Of a DNA stretch of 64,000 bases, positions 19,772 through 29,574 are shown in pieces. Made by a program: the position numbers and the translations under genes. How positions within the stretch are numbered: position 1 is the first letter of the stretch; each line of letters opens with the position of its first letter. The notes under the pieces are model-generated. The model had not been told where the DNA came from. It ran no database searches and saw only the letters and a program-made list of their open reading frames with translations. Source of the DNA: RPQJ01 sp963706755 (GTDB taxonomy: Bacteria; Pseudomonadota; Gammaproteobacteria; Steroidobacterales; Steroidobacteraceae); contig CAVPNH010000015.1 of NCBI GenBank assembly GCA_963706755.1, positions 1-64,000 on the forward strand, read 5' to 3'.

Positions 19772-21775
19772 CTACATCTGATACCGCAGCCCGACAAGGA
19801 ACCATGCCGGAGGGGCCGGGAAGCCGATCGACTCCTCGTACTGCTCGTTGAACAGATTGCGCGCCGCCGCGGTGAGCGTCACCGGGGCGAACGTGCCGCC
19901 GAAGCGGTAGCCGAGTGACAGATCGGTGCGGACGTACCCACCCAACTGTTCCGCCTCGAAGTCGTCCTGCGGATCGGGGCTGTCGCGTTCGCCGACCGCG
20001 TACACTTGCACGGTCGCCCACCCGCGGTCGCCCACGCGCAGCATGTCCGCATGGGCCGTGTCGATGCCGAAGAAGCCCCGATGTTTCGGCCGCTGCAACA
20101 ACCGCCGGTCGGGGTGTCGAAGTCGAGATACGTGTACGATCCGCTCACCGTCAGCCACGCATACGGCTGCACCCGTGTGACCAGTTCGACGCCTTGAAAC
20201 CGCGCATCGAGGTTGCGGGTAAATGGTCCCTCCTGTCTTCCTCCCCCGAGATGTTGATCGGCGGCAACTGGTCGGCGACCTCCTCGATCAGGTTGCGACA
20301 CGTCGCGGTAGAAGTACGTCGGCTCGACCCGCACGCGCCCGTCGAACAGCGACTGCGACCGCCCGCGTCGATCTCCCAACTGCGCTCCGGATCAGGTCTC
20401 GGATTGCCGAGGTCCGGTCGAACAGTTCGTCGAAGGACGGGGCGCGAAAGCCCTGCGCGTAGCTCACCAGCAGCCGCGTCTGCGTCGGCCGCACCAGGTA
20501 CGAACCCGAGCCGGACCATGTCACCTCGTCGCCGACGTCGTCGTAGTGGTCGTAGCGCACGCCGCCCGTCGCGAGCAGGGTGTCGTCGAGCAGCCGCACC
20601 TGCTCCTGTCCGTATAGGCCGACGTTCGACCGGTTCGGTCGCAACCGATCGATCTCGGTCTCGACCTCGCCGTCGTCCTCCACTTCCAGCTGTTGCTTGT
20701 AGAGGTCGGCGGACAACTCCTTGAAGTCGAGCCCGATCGTCGTCACGGCGACATCGGCAAGCGCATAGTTGGCTTGCGCCTGCGCCCCAACGATCTCGCT
20801 CGGAAAGCGCGCCACCACGACCGGCTCGGTCCGTCCGCCGTCGTCGTCAGTCTCCTCGTCACGGTAGCGCAGGTTGTCGCGTACGTACGAGGTCGACAGC
20901 CGATAGCTCAGCGCGTCCAGGGGCGCGTGCTCCCATTCGCCCTTGAGCAGCACGAAGTCGGTGCGGCTGTACGCATCGGCGTCGAGACGGCCGTCGGCAA
21001 CGTTGAAGTTCGGCAGGTCGCTGCGCGCGTTGGTGTAGCGGACGATGGCCCGGGCCGTGCCGGCCGGCACCAGGTCGGCATCGGCGCGCCAGACGGTGGA
21101 GAAGTTACGGGCGTCGTCGTGCGGCCCCTGAAAGCCGTTGGTGCCCTGGTACGACACAGCGCCGCTGAGCCCGACCGGCCCGCGTCCGCCGGCCACGCTG
21201 AACTGCTCGCGATGCGACGCGGCGCGACCGCCCTCGGCGCCCCACGTGAAACGCAACGGGCCGGCACCGCGCGCCGTGAGCACGTTGATCACGCCACCGA
21301 TCGCCTGCGACCCGTACAGAGCGCCGCCGGCCCCCCGCAGCACTTCGATGCGGTCGACGTCGTCGGTCATCAGGTTGCCGAAGTCGAATTGCCCGACCGT
21401 AGGCGTGTTCACCTCGACCCCGTCGAGCAGCACCAGCACCTGGTCCGGCGCGGCGCCGCGGATCGACGCAAAGGCGGAGCGGCCCGGCGAGCCGAAGGCG
21501 GTGATGTCCACACCCGGCACTCCGCGCAGCGCCTCGGCGGCAGCCGACTGGTCACGCTGCTCGATCTGCGTGCCGGGCACGACCGTCACCGTGCGCGTCA
21601 CGTCGTCCGCCGCCGTCTCGGTCCGCGTCGCCGTGACCACGATGTCGGGAAAGGTCGGCGCGGCATCGTCGGCTCGCACCGCCATCGTCGCGAACGTCAC
21701 GGTACACCAGAGCACGTACCCGGCGGTCCTGTTGGTCACGAATCTCCACCCACGGCTAACGAAACGCCGGCGCAT
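19772..21775 (-). CDS. TonB-dependent receptor, BtuB-like (second copy)
   Basis: Outer membrane receptor, reading cleanly for its first 460 or so residues. Signal peptide (YVLWCTVTFATMAVRA), TonB box-like DIVVTATRTE, plug (QSAAAEALRGVPGVDI, SIRGAAPDQVLVLLDGVEVN, DRIEVLRGAGGALYGSQAIGGVINVLT) and a barrel with YAQGFRAPSFDELFD. Frame changes near 20430, 20290, 20225 and 20095 then lead to the C-terminal strands (LTLVTAAARNLFNEQYEE-like, ending AWFLVGLRYQM with a C-terminal residue atypical of OMPs but close to the usual aromatic). Start ATG at 21775; 21802 is an alternative. Divergent from the APC permease. BtuB is the closest type, but substrate is not shown by the sequence and no cobalamin riboswitch was recognised upstream. 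Confidence 0.88.
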
Positions 21776-21902
21776 CCTACTCGACGCGACACGCCCCGAC
21801 AACGAACAGCGGCATCACCTTGACCCCTCCCAACCGCGCGTGGGACAGTCCCGCCTCTGCCATGCTCAGGCGTCCGAATTGCCGCGTCAGAACGGCGCGA
21901 TC

Positions 21903-23320
21903 ATGCAGCGGGCTGCGCCGTCGAAACGCACCATGGTGACGTCTCCGCCTCCTGCCACGCCGCTGGACACGGACCGGCATCCGCTCGACCGGTTGCCGCG
22001 TACCCTGTCGCTGACCGACGCGACGATGCTGGTGCGTCTCGTCGGTGATCGGCGTCGGCATCTTCCTCACCCCCGGCGCGATCGCCGAGCGCGCTGCCGC
22101 ATCCGGGGCTGGTCCTCGCGGTGTGGCTCGTCGGCGGGCTGCTGTCGCTCGCCGGCGCGCTCGCCAACGCCGAGCTCGGCGCGATGTATCCGCACGCCGG
22201 CGGCGACTACGTCTACCTGCGCGAGGCCTACCATCCGGCTCGCCGGCTTCCTCGTCGGCTGGCTGACGTTCTTCGTGATCTACGCCGGCACCGTGGCGAC
22301 GCTGGCGGCCGGCTTCGCCGAAGGCGCTCGCGCCGCTTCGTGCCGCTCGGCGCCGGCGGCGAAGCTCGGCGCTGGCGGTCGGCGATCACGCTGGCGACCT
22401 CGGCGATCAACTACGTCGGCGTGCGCGCCGGGGCGCGCGTTCAACAACGTGACCGCGGTGCTCAAGATCGGCGGCGCTCGCTCGGCCTGCGTGGTCGTCG
22501 CGGCCCGCTGCTCGGCGGCGGCGAGCCTCGCCACCTCGCGCCGCTGGTCGGCCGGCGCGACGAGCGTGCCGCTCGCCGGCCTTCGGCCTGGCGCTGTCGC
22601 CGGTGCTGTTCAGCTATCTCGGCTGGAACGCCGCGTGTACGTCGCGAGCGAGATCCGCGACCCGGAGCGCAACATCCCGCGCTCGCTGTTCCTCGGCCTC
22701 GGCATCTGCACGGCGGTCTACCTGGCGGTGAACGCCGTGTACCTCTACGCGCTGCCGATCGACGCGCTGCGCGGCACAGGCGCGCGTCGGCGAGGCCGCG
22801 GCGCGGGCGCTCTTCGGCGCCGTCGGCGGCACGCTCGCGGCGGCGCTCGTGCTCGCGTCGATCCTCGGCTGCCTGAACGCGACCATCCTGGTCGGTCCGC
22901 GCATCGCCTACGCCATGGCGCTCGACGGGCTGTTCTTCGCGCGGCGTCGACCGCGTGCACGCGGCCTACCAGCACGCCGCACATCGCGATCGTCGCCCAG
23001 GCGCGCGACCGCCATCGCGCTGATCGCTCGTGCTGCGCAGCTTCCCGAGCGTGCTCGACTACACGACCTTCGCCATCGTGCTGGCGACGATGGCCGACAC
23101 GCACGGCGCTCTACGCCCTGCGCCGTCGCCAGCCCGACGCGCGCGCCGCCCCTACCGCGCCTGGGGCTATCCGCTGGTGCCGGCGCTCTACCTGCTCGCC
23201 AACGGCGGCATCGCGCGTCGCGATGCTGTGGGGGCGCCCGCTTCGAGTGCGCGATCGGCCTCGCCGTCGCCGCCAGCGGGCCTGCCGTTCTATGCCATCC
23301 TGACGCGCCGAGGTGTTTGA
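21903..23320 (+). CDS. APC-family amino acid permease (frameshifted)
   Basis: Inner membrane amino acid/polyamine:cation symporter or antiporter with about 12 helices. Signature after the start: LSLTDATMLVVSSVIGVGIFLTPGAIAE (GxGIF motif in helix 1), LVLAVWLVGGLLSLAGALANAELGAMYPHAGGDYVYLREAYHP (helix 2-3 with the E in ANAELG), VGWLTFFVIYAGTVATLAAGF, SYLGWNAAVYVASEIRDPERNIPRSLFLGL (the classic APC helix 6 block) and a final run ending FYAILTRRGV. Frame changes near 22045, 22095, 22240, 22330, 22370, 22435, 22480, 22580, 22630, 22785, 22945, 23010 and 23225. Starts at 21903 or 21933. Specific substrate not determinable. Confidence 0.88.
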
Positions 23321-23384
23321 GCCGCCATCGCCGGCCAGCTATAAGGGCCCGGCAACGAGCGGGGGAGTATCGGCACGGCACAGC

Positions 23385-23424
23385 ATTCCGCTCACCCTGA
23401 GCCTGTCGAAGGGGGAGCGGAATG
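23385..23424. repeat. Dispersed palindromic repeat (TGAGCCTGTCGAA loop)
   Basis: Arms ATTCCGCTC and GAGCGGAAT enclose ACCCTGAGCCTGTCGAAGGGG. The core loop is the same as in the hairpins at 1919-1948, 1979-2007 and 63340-63368. Located between the permease and aroE. Confidence 0.85.
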
Positions 23425-23480
23425 CCCGTCCGCGACGGACAGACAGCTGCAGAAACGACAGCCGAGGCGTATATGACGAG

Positions 23481-24364
23481 ATGAGATCCATCACGGACAT
23501 TGGACCGAAGACGAAGCTCTGCGCGGTGATCGGTGACCCGGTCGGTCACTCGATGTCGCCCGCCATCCACAATCGCGCCTTCGCCGAACTTGGGCTCGAC
23601 TACGTGTACGTGGCGTTCCGCGTCGAGGACGTCGGCGCCGCGGTGGCCGGCATGCGCGCACTCGAAAACTTCCGCGGCCTGAGCGTCACCATCCCGCACA
23701 AGGTGTCGATCCTCCGACACCTCGACGACGTGGCCGAGGTCGACCGCCGCATCGGGTCCGTCAACACGGTCGTCAACGACGGCGGACGGCTCACCGGGTT
23801 CGGGAGTGACGGCCCGGGCGCGCTGCAGGCGCTGGGTGACGCCGGCGTGAAACTGGCCGGCAAGACCGTCACGATTCTCGGCTCCGGCGGCGCGGCGCGC
23901 GCCATCGCGTTCACCCTGGCCGCAAAGGCCCGGCTCAAAGCGATGCACCTGCTGGGGGTCATCGAGTCTGGAGCTCAAGGCCCTGACGCGCGACCTGGTG
24001 CGCAAGGCCGACGCCCCGGCGCGGTGCGCGCTCATGACCCCCGACTCCCTCGAGGCACGGATTGCGGACAGTCAGGTCCTCATCCACTGTACCCCGGTCG
24101 GCATGCACCCGAAGACCCGAGAGAGCGTCGTCCCGAAGGCGATGCTGCACCGCAACCTCGCCGTGATGGACATTGTCTACAACCCGCTCGAGACGCAGTT
24201 GCTGGCAGACGCCGCCGCGTGCGGCCTGACCACCATCTCGGGGGTCGAGATGTTCGCCGACCAGGCGGTGATTCAGTTCGAGCTGTGGACCGGCAAGAAG
24301 GCGCCGCGCGAGGTCATGCCGGGTCGTGCTGGACCACCTCGGCGCGCACGGCAAGAAGCGATGA
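23481..24364 (+). CDS. aroE: Shikimate dehydrogenase
   Basis: NADPH-dependent reduction of 3-dehydroshikimate in the shikimate pathway. Shikimate-binding block AVIGDPVGHSMSPAIHN, catalytic lysine in GLSVTIPHK, NTVVNDGGRLTGFGSDG, NADP-binding LGSGGAARAIAF, then DIVYNPLETQLL and the C-terminal VEMFADQAVIQFELWTG. One extra base near 23970 (after LLGVIE) and one near 24320 disturb the frame; otherwise clean. ATG at 23481 preferred over 23473 because it aligns better with the family start. Its stop overlaps the aroK ATG (ATGA at 24361), so the two steps of the pathway are translationally coupled. Confidence 0.95.
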
Positions 24365-24869
24365 ACCTCGTCCTCATCGGCTACCGCGGCACCGGGAAGT
24401 CGACCATCGCTCGGCTGCTGTCGCGGCGGCTCAGCCGGGACGTGGTGAGCCTCGACCAGGAGATCGTCCGCGACACGGGTCGCTCGATCCCGGAGATCGT
24501 CGCCGAGCACGGCTGGCCGCACTTCCGCGACATCGAAGCCGACGTCACCCGCCGCGTCGCCGCGCGCGACGACCTCATCATCGACGCCGGCGGTGGAGTG
24601 ATTCTCCGCCGGCGAACGTCGAGCACCTGCGACACCACGGCCGGCTGTTCTGGCTGCGGGCGTCGGTACCGGTCATCGTCGCACGCATCCAGGGGGGCAC
24701 CGAGCGGCCCGCCCTCGTCGCCGGCAAGTCGTTCACCGAGGAGGTCGAGGAGGTGCTGCGCGAGCGGACGCCGCTCTATGAGGCCGCGGCACATCACGCG
24801 GTCGACACCGACGGCCGCTCGCCGGCAGACGTCGCCGCGGAAGTCGCCCGCCTGTTCGCGGCGGCGTGA
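24361..24869 (+). CDS. aroK: Shikimate kinase
   Basis: Phosphorylates shikimate with ATP. Walker A in IGYRGTGKSTIARLL, shikimate-binding aspartate in VSLDQEIVRDTG, GWPHFRDIEADVTRRV, GGGVILR (shikimate-binding GGG motif), lid region RIQGGTERPAL and adenine-loop residues in RTPLYEAAAHHAVDTD. One missing or extra base near 24612 separates the N- and C-terminal frames. About 170 residues, usual size. Forms an aroE-aroK pair. Confidence 0.95.
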
Positions 24870-24881
24870 ACCGCGACGCCC

Positions 24882-25730
24882 TACCGGTTCGCCGGGAAGC
24901 GGCGCAGCATCATCATCTGCGTCGCGACCGCGAGAGCGTTCCCGGTCGTCCCAGATCTCCAGGTCCGCCGTCGCGTAGCCGGCCCGCGCGCGGCGCGCGT
25001 GCACGGTGATCAGCAGCCACTCGGCGTGGTGTCCTCGAGGAAGTGCACGGTGAGGTCGAGGCTCGGCGCGTGGAACGGCTCGTGTTCGGGCCGAGCTTCT
25101 GGATCAGCGCCGGCGGCATGGTGTCGGCGATCGGCGGAAGGGCGAGCGGATCGAACCGGCCGTCGGCGAGGCGCTGCGGCACCTTGTACCGGAACCAGCG
25201 CATCAGGCGCGCCGGGCCGGCGTCCCAGTCGGGCAGCCACCAGAGTGGCCTGACGCCAGGCGCGTCTCGAAGTTCTCGAAGAACAGCGGCTCGCCCGGTA
25301 GCGGGCCGACCACCTCGTCCAGCGCTGCGCCTGCTCGGGCCCGGGCACGTCGGGCGGCGCGGTGTCGATCACGTCGACGCCGTCGCGCTCGCGGCCGAAG
25401 GTCGCGCTCACCTCGAGTCCCGGGCCCGGCACGGTGGTCGACGACAGCTGGGCGCGCATCTGCGCCGCCGCGCCGCCATGGCGCAGCACCTCGACGCGCA
25501 CCTCGAGCGGCCCGGCCGGCACCGGCGAGCAGAAGTGCGTGTTCGCCGACAGTGGCCGCAACTCCGGGTCGTTCAGTTCCTCCTGCATGGCGCGCATGGC
25601 CACGGTCATCAGCACGCCGCCGCAGGGCGTCAGGAAGTTCCATGCCGGCGGCAGGTTCGCCGTGTACCATCCCGGCGCCGCCTTCAGGCGGGTAACCGCC
25701 GTATCCACCGCAAGGTCCCTCGGTTCCATG
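24882..25730 (-). CDS. Acyl-CoA thioesterase (TesB/double hotdog type, frameshifted)
   Basis: Likely hydrolyses acyl-CoA to free acid and CoA in the cytoplasm. N-terminal hotdog half: GWYTANLPPAWNFLTPCGGVLMTVAMRAMQ, SANTHFCSPVPAGPLEVRVEVLRHG. C-terminal half: RLMRWFRYKVPQRLADGRFDPLALPPIADTMPPALIQ and SLDLTVHFLEDT. It ends RRFPANR at a TAG. Frame changes near 25355, 25255, 25030 and 24940. The family (4HBT_3/TesB-like) is recognised from the GG-VLMT helix and the paired hotdog layout; substrate range unknown. Convergent with aroK, only 12 bp apart. Confidence 0.75.
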
Positions 25731-26023
25731 CGCGCCACAGTAGCACGCGCCCCCGCCGACGCACCTGGAATGCAGGGCGACGGCAAAGTCCGCAGACAGA
25801 GGGTTTCGACAGGCCACGAACCGGGAGGCCGACAAGCCTCCGGCTACCCAAACGAAGCCCTGCGGGCTGTCTCCAGCCGGCTTATAGCCGGCTTTGTTTG
25901 GGTAGCCCGGGACTTCAGTCCCGGGTAGCGGCTTTGCCGTGGCCCTGACCCCGGCATGCGGCGACGGTTGACGCACCCCGCGCAGTCCCTAGGGTGCCGG
26001 TTTTCCGACAAAGGAGGAATGCA
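25731..26023. repeat. Intergenic region with dispersed hairpin repeats
   Basis: 25840-25860 has CCTCCGGCTACCCAAACGAAGCC, which recurs at 56030-56052. 25875-25900 has CAGCCGGCTTATAGCCGGCTT and 25905-25928 has the palindrome TACCCGGGACTGAAGTCCCGGG on the opposite strand. These are GC-rich intergenic repeats of the type that carry Rho-independent-like hairpins, but no U-tract is visible. AAAGGAGG at 26010-26018 is the ribosome binding site of the following gene. Confidence 0.7.
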
Positions 26024-27035
26024 ATGAGACGTTTGCTTGTGGGCCTAGTCGTACTCCCGCTCTGCGGAGCGGCGTGGGCCGGTGAACCGCCCGTCGCCAC
26101 CATCGGCACACACACGATCAGCCGTGCCCAGCTCGAAGAGCACGTCCGGTCCGAGCTCATCGAGCTCGATACCCAGCGCTACGACGTGCTGCGCGAAGGC
26201 CTCGACGAGATGATCGCCGAGGAGTTGCTCCAGCTGGAGGCGAAGGCCCGCGGCATCACGCCCGAGGCACTGCAACAGCAAGAGGTCACGAGCAAGGCCG
26301 GCAAGCCGACCGAGGACGAGATCAAGCAGGTGTATGACGCGAACAAGGACAAGCTCAACAACGCGTCGCTCGACGAGGTCCGCCCGCGGATCGAGACCTA
26401 CCTGCAACAGTCCAAGGTCCAGGCGCGCGGTCAGGCGTACGTGAACGAGTTGCGCACCAAGTACAAGACCGTCGTCACCCTGCGTCCCCCGTCGTGGAAG
26501 TCGGCCTGGGCACCTTGCCGCCGCGCGGCGATGCGAAGGCGCCGGTCACGATTGTCATCTTCTCCGACTACGAGTGCCCGTTTTGCAAACAGGCCGAGGT
26601 GACGGTCGAAACCGTCCGCAAGACCTATGGCGACAAGGTGCGCGTCGCGCACCGGGATTTCCCACTCTCGTTCCACCAGCATGCGCAACCTGCCGCCGAA
26701 GCGGCCCGCTGCGCCAACGCCCAGGGGAAGTTCTGGGAGTACCACGACAAGGTCTTTCCAAGCGCCGACCTTCCACCGAGAAGTTGCAGGCCCTGGCCAC
26801 CGAGGTGGGCCTCGACCGCACCAAGTTCGACGCCTGCGTCAAGAGCGGCGAGTTCAAACAAGCGGTCGAGAAGGACACGGCCGAGGGCTCCGGAGTGGGC
26901 GTCACCGGAACCCCCGCGTTCTTCGTGAACGGCCGCATGCTCACCGGCGCGCAGCCGTTCGAGAAGTTCAAGGAACTGATCGACCAGGAGCTGGCGCTCG
27001 CGAACGTGGCGCCGGCGCCGGCGGCCAAACCGTAG
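26024..27035 (+). CDS. Periplasmic SurA-N-like/DsbA-type thioredoxin fusion (frameshifted)
   Basis: Exported thiol oxidoreductase. Signal peptide LLVGLVVLPLCGAAWA, then a helical SurA_N/PPIase-helper-like domain (VATIGTHTISRAQLEEHV, LREGLDEMIAEELLQLEAKARGI, DEIKQVYDANKDKL, up to about residue 150), then a DsbA-like thioredoxin fold with the active site SDYECPFCKQAE, GDKVRVAHRDFPLSFHQHAQPAAEAARCA, GVGVTGTPAFFVNGRML (cis-Pro) and FKELIDQEL. Frame changes near 26490 and 26770. Strong AAAGGAGG site 8 bp before the ATG. The CPFC motif is typical of DsbA/DsbG-like proteins such as those with a preceding SurA-like helper in deltaproteobacteria. Substrates unknown. Confidence 0.88.
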
Positions 27036-27170
27036 GGGCGACCCGGTGGGTCGCCCGAGTCTGATGAGGGCGAGGCACCGCCTCGCCCCTACGCATCAGG
27101 CAGTCCCGGCTGTAGTCGCCGGTCTTCAGCCGGCGCTGCTGCCGTCGCCGGCTGAGGACCGGCGACTACA
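27032..27170. repeat. Two dispersed hairpin repeats between convergent genes
   Basis: 27032-27093 begins GTAGGGGCGACCC and ends GCCTCGCCCCTACGC; it contains two smaller palindromes (GGGCGACCCGGTGGGTCGCCC and GGGCGAGGCACCGCCTCGCCC). 27111-27170 is a long inverted repeat with arms TGTAGTCGCCGGTC and GACCGGCGACTACA; the same unit recurs at 57110-57138. Its position between convergent stop codons suits bidirectional termination. Confidence 0.85.
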
Positions 27171-28745
27171 GGCGCCACGCCAGCAGGCGCTCGAACAGGC
27201 GCTTCACGCGCGGCGTCAGGCGGGTGCGGTTGTAGGCGTCGCCGAGCTTGCGGATGCGCCTCGGCCTGCGTCGGATAGGGGTGGATCGTCGCTGGCGAAG
27301 CTGCCGAGGCCCGATGCCGCGGCCATCGCCAGCAGCGACCTCGCAGATCATCTCGCCGGCGTGCCGGCGACGATGGTCAGCGCCGAGGAGCCGGTCACTG
27401 CCCTTGCGGACGACGGACCTTGACGAAACCCTCGCGTCCTCGCCGTCGAGGATGCGCGCGGTCGACGTCCTCCGAGCGTGCGACGGTGAACGTCGTCCAC
27501 GGCGATGCCCGGCCGCCGCGGCGTCGCGTCCGTGTGAGGCCGACGTGCGCGATCTCGGGATCGGTGTAGGTGCACCACGGCATGTGCAGCGCGCTGGCAC
27601 GTCTTGCGCCCGAAGAAGAGCGCGTTCTGGATGACGATGCGCGCCATGGCGTCGGCGGCGTGCGTGAACTTGAACCGCGAGCAGACGTCGCCGGCCGCGT
27701 AGATGTGCGGGTTGGTGGTCCGCAGGCCGTCGTCGACCGTGACGCCGCGCTGTCGAGTACGCGACGCCGACCTGCTCCAGGCCGAGGCCCTCGACGTTCG
27801 GCGCGCGCCCGCCGCCGAGCAGCACGTGATCGCCCACGACCGTGCCGCGTCTGCCCGTCCACCTCGTACGGTCAGCGATCTTCTCGGTGCCGCGCGCGGC
27901 TGACCCGCAGATCGCCGCCGCAGTCACGGCGCACGCCGTCGCGCCGCAGGCTGGCGCTCGACGATCGCCGCCGCGTCGGCATCCTCCTTGCGGCAGGACG
28001 TCGCGCCGGTCGAGGAGGTCGACCTCGGCGCCGAAGCGCGCGAAGGCCTGCGCCAGCTCGCAGCCGATGGGGCCGGCGCCGATGACCGCCAGGCGCCGCG
28101 GCAGCTCGGTCAGCCTGAAGACGGTCTCGTTCGTCAGGAAGCCGACCGTCGGCGAGCCCGGGAACGGGCGGCGTGCCGCGCGCGCGCCCGGTGGCGATGA
28201 CGGCCGGGCAAACTCGAGCCGCCGGCCGTCGACCTCGACCGTTGGCCGCCGGTGAAGCGGCCCGTCGCCGAGGAAGACGTCGACGCCGAGCGCGGAAACG
28301 CGCCACCGAATCGTTGTGGCTGATGCCGGCGCGCAGGCGGCGCATGCGCTCCATGACGGCCGGGAAGTCCACCGCCGCGCCTGCCGGCACGCGCACGCCG
28401 AAGCTCGCCGGCGTGCGCACATCGCGCGCGCGGCGCGCGCCGCGCGGAGCAGGGCCTTCGACGGCACGCAGCCGACGTTAGGCAGTCGCCGCCCATGAGA
28501 TGCTGCTCGATCAGCGCCACGCGCGCGCCGAGGCCCGCGGCGCCGGCGGCGGTGACGAGGCCCGCCGTGCCGGCGCCGATGACCACGAGGTTGTAGCGGC
28601 CAGACGGTGTCGGGTTGACGTACGACGCCGGGCGCACGTGCTCGAGGAGCACCCGGTTGTGCTCGTCCAGAGGTTCGATGCGCGGCGCCGGCACGGCGGG
28701 AGTGTCGTCCAGTCGCACGCGCCGCGCAACCGCCGGCTCACTCAC
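27166..28745 (-). CDS. FAD-dependent pyridine nucleotide-disulfide oxidoreductase, MerA/Lpd-like (frameshifted)
   Basis: Cytoplasmic flavoprotein. An N-terminal segment (PRIEPLDEHNRVLLEHVRPASY) precedes the FAD-binding NLVVIGAGTAGLVTAAGAAGLGARVALIEQ. The redox site region reads MGGDCL, then after a frame change (N)VGCVPSKALL, giving the CxxxxC disulfide. Other blocks: VIATGARA, GFLTNETVFRLTELPRRLAVIGAGPIGCELAQAFARFGAEVDLLDR (NAD site), and the dimerisation domain with CTYTDPEIAHVGLT and GSFASVIHPYPTQAEAIRKLGDAYNRTRLTP. Heavily frameshifted throughout. GTG start, overlapping the end of the TVP38 gene (GTGAGTGA). MerA-like enzymes next to TVP38 proteins often lack a mercury role; no mer genes are here. 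Confidence 0.9.
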
Positions 28746-29472
28746 CGGTCGCCTCGCGTAGTGCCCGGCGCGCCGTGCGTGTCACCAGCGTCGTCACCAC
28801 CACGGTGGCTACCAGACCCACGACCAGAACGGCGTAGTATCCCGCACCCTTGTCCGGCGCTGCCCCGCCCGCCAGCGCCGCAACGTCCCCGATCAGCTTG
28901 CCGTAGTACACATACAGCACGGTGCCGGGGAGCATCCCGACCGACGCGGCGACGTAGTCCCCGAGGCGCACGCGTGTGAGACCCAACGCGTAGTTGAGGA
29001 CATTGAACGGAAACGCAGGGGAGAGCCGCAGCAGAAAGACGATCTTGCGGCCCTGTACGCCGACGGCACGGTCGATGGCCGCAAAGCGCGGATTCGTGGC
29101 GAGGCGGCGTTCGACCGCGCCGCGGGCGACGTAGCGCGCCAGCAGGAACGCCGCAGTCGACCCGAGGACGGCGGCGACGAACACGTAGGCGACCCCCTGC
29201 GCCAACCCGAAGATCGCGCCCGCCGCGAGGGTGAGCAGGGATCCCGGCACGAAGGCGACCGCTGCGAGCGCATACGCCACGATGAACGCCGCCGGCCCCC
29301 ACGCGCCGAGCCCGTCCACCCACCGGGCAAACTGCGGAACGTACGCACCGACCTGTCGGCCGAGCAGCACCAGGAGCATCAGCCCGCCGACCAGCAGTCC
29401 GACACGCATCAGGGTGCGGCCGCCGCGCTGCGGGCGCGTTGGGTTAGGCATCTCCACGTGCATATCCTTCAC
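28738..29472 (-). CDS. TVP38/TMEM64 (SNARE-associated/DedA-like) membrane protein
   Basis: Complete, clean 244-residue frame. Helices run from RVGLLVGGLMLLVLLGRQVGAYV through the family core AAFIVAYALAAVAFVPGSLLTLAAGAIFG, VFVAAVLGSTAAFLLARYVAR, and FLLRLSPAFPFNVLNYALGLTRVRLGDYVAASVGMLPGTVLYVYYGKLIG (the conserved R-SPxxPFxxxNYxxGLTxV motif) to a C-terminal helix (VLVVGLVATVVVTTLVTR). It is upstream of and overlaps the disulfide oxidoreductase by 8 bp, so the two are cotranslated. TVP38 family members are thought to act in lipid scrambling or transport; the pair suggests a membrane redox or detoxification role, which is inference. Confidence 0.92.
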   Translation of the reverse strand: MKDMHVEMPNPTRPQRGGRTLMRVGLLVGGLMLLVLLGRQVGAYVPQFARWVDGLGAWGPAAFIVAYALAAVAFVPGSLLTLAAGAIFGLAQGVAYVFVAAVLGSTAAFLLARYVARGAVERRLATNPRFAAIDRAVGVQGRKIVFLLRLSPAFPFNVLNYALGLTRVRLGDYVAASVGMLPGTVLYVYYGKLIGDVAALAGGAAPDKGAGYYAVLVVGLVATVVVTTLVTRTARRALREATGE

Positions 29473-29574
29473 GACGGCGTCCGAGGTCGTACCGATTCGA
29501 TGCCGGAAACCACTGCGCGGTTACCGTACGTGCAGCCGAGCGACCGGAACTGCACCCCGGGCTCCGCCCTAACC

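Noticed and set aside
21776..21902. Cobalamin riboswitch before the second TonB receptor
   Set aside because: I looked for the conserved B12-box on the minus strand and found no convincing match; only a GC-rich leader is present.
27111..27170. Classical Rho-independent terminator
   Set aside because: The hairpin is strong but lacks a U-tract, and an identical unit lies at 57110 in front of a gene, so it is better called a dispersed repeat.
27166..28745. Mercuric reductase as the specific function
   Set aside because: No merR, merT or merP neighbours and no visible C-terminal Cys pair; TVP38 coupling points to a different role.
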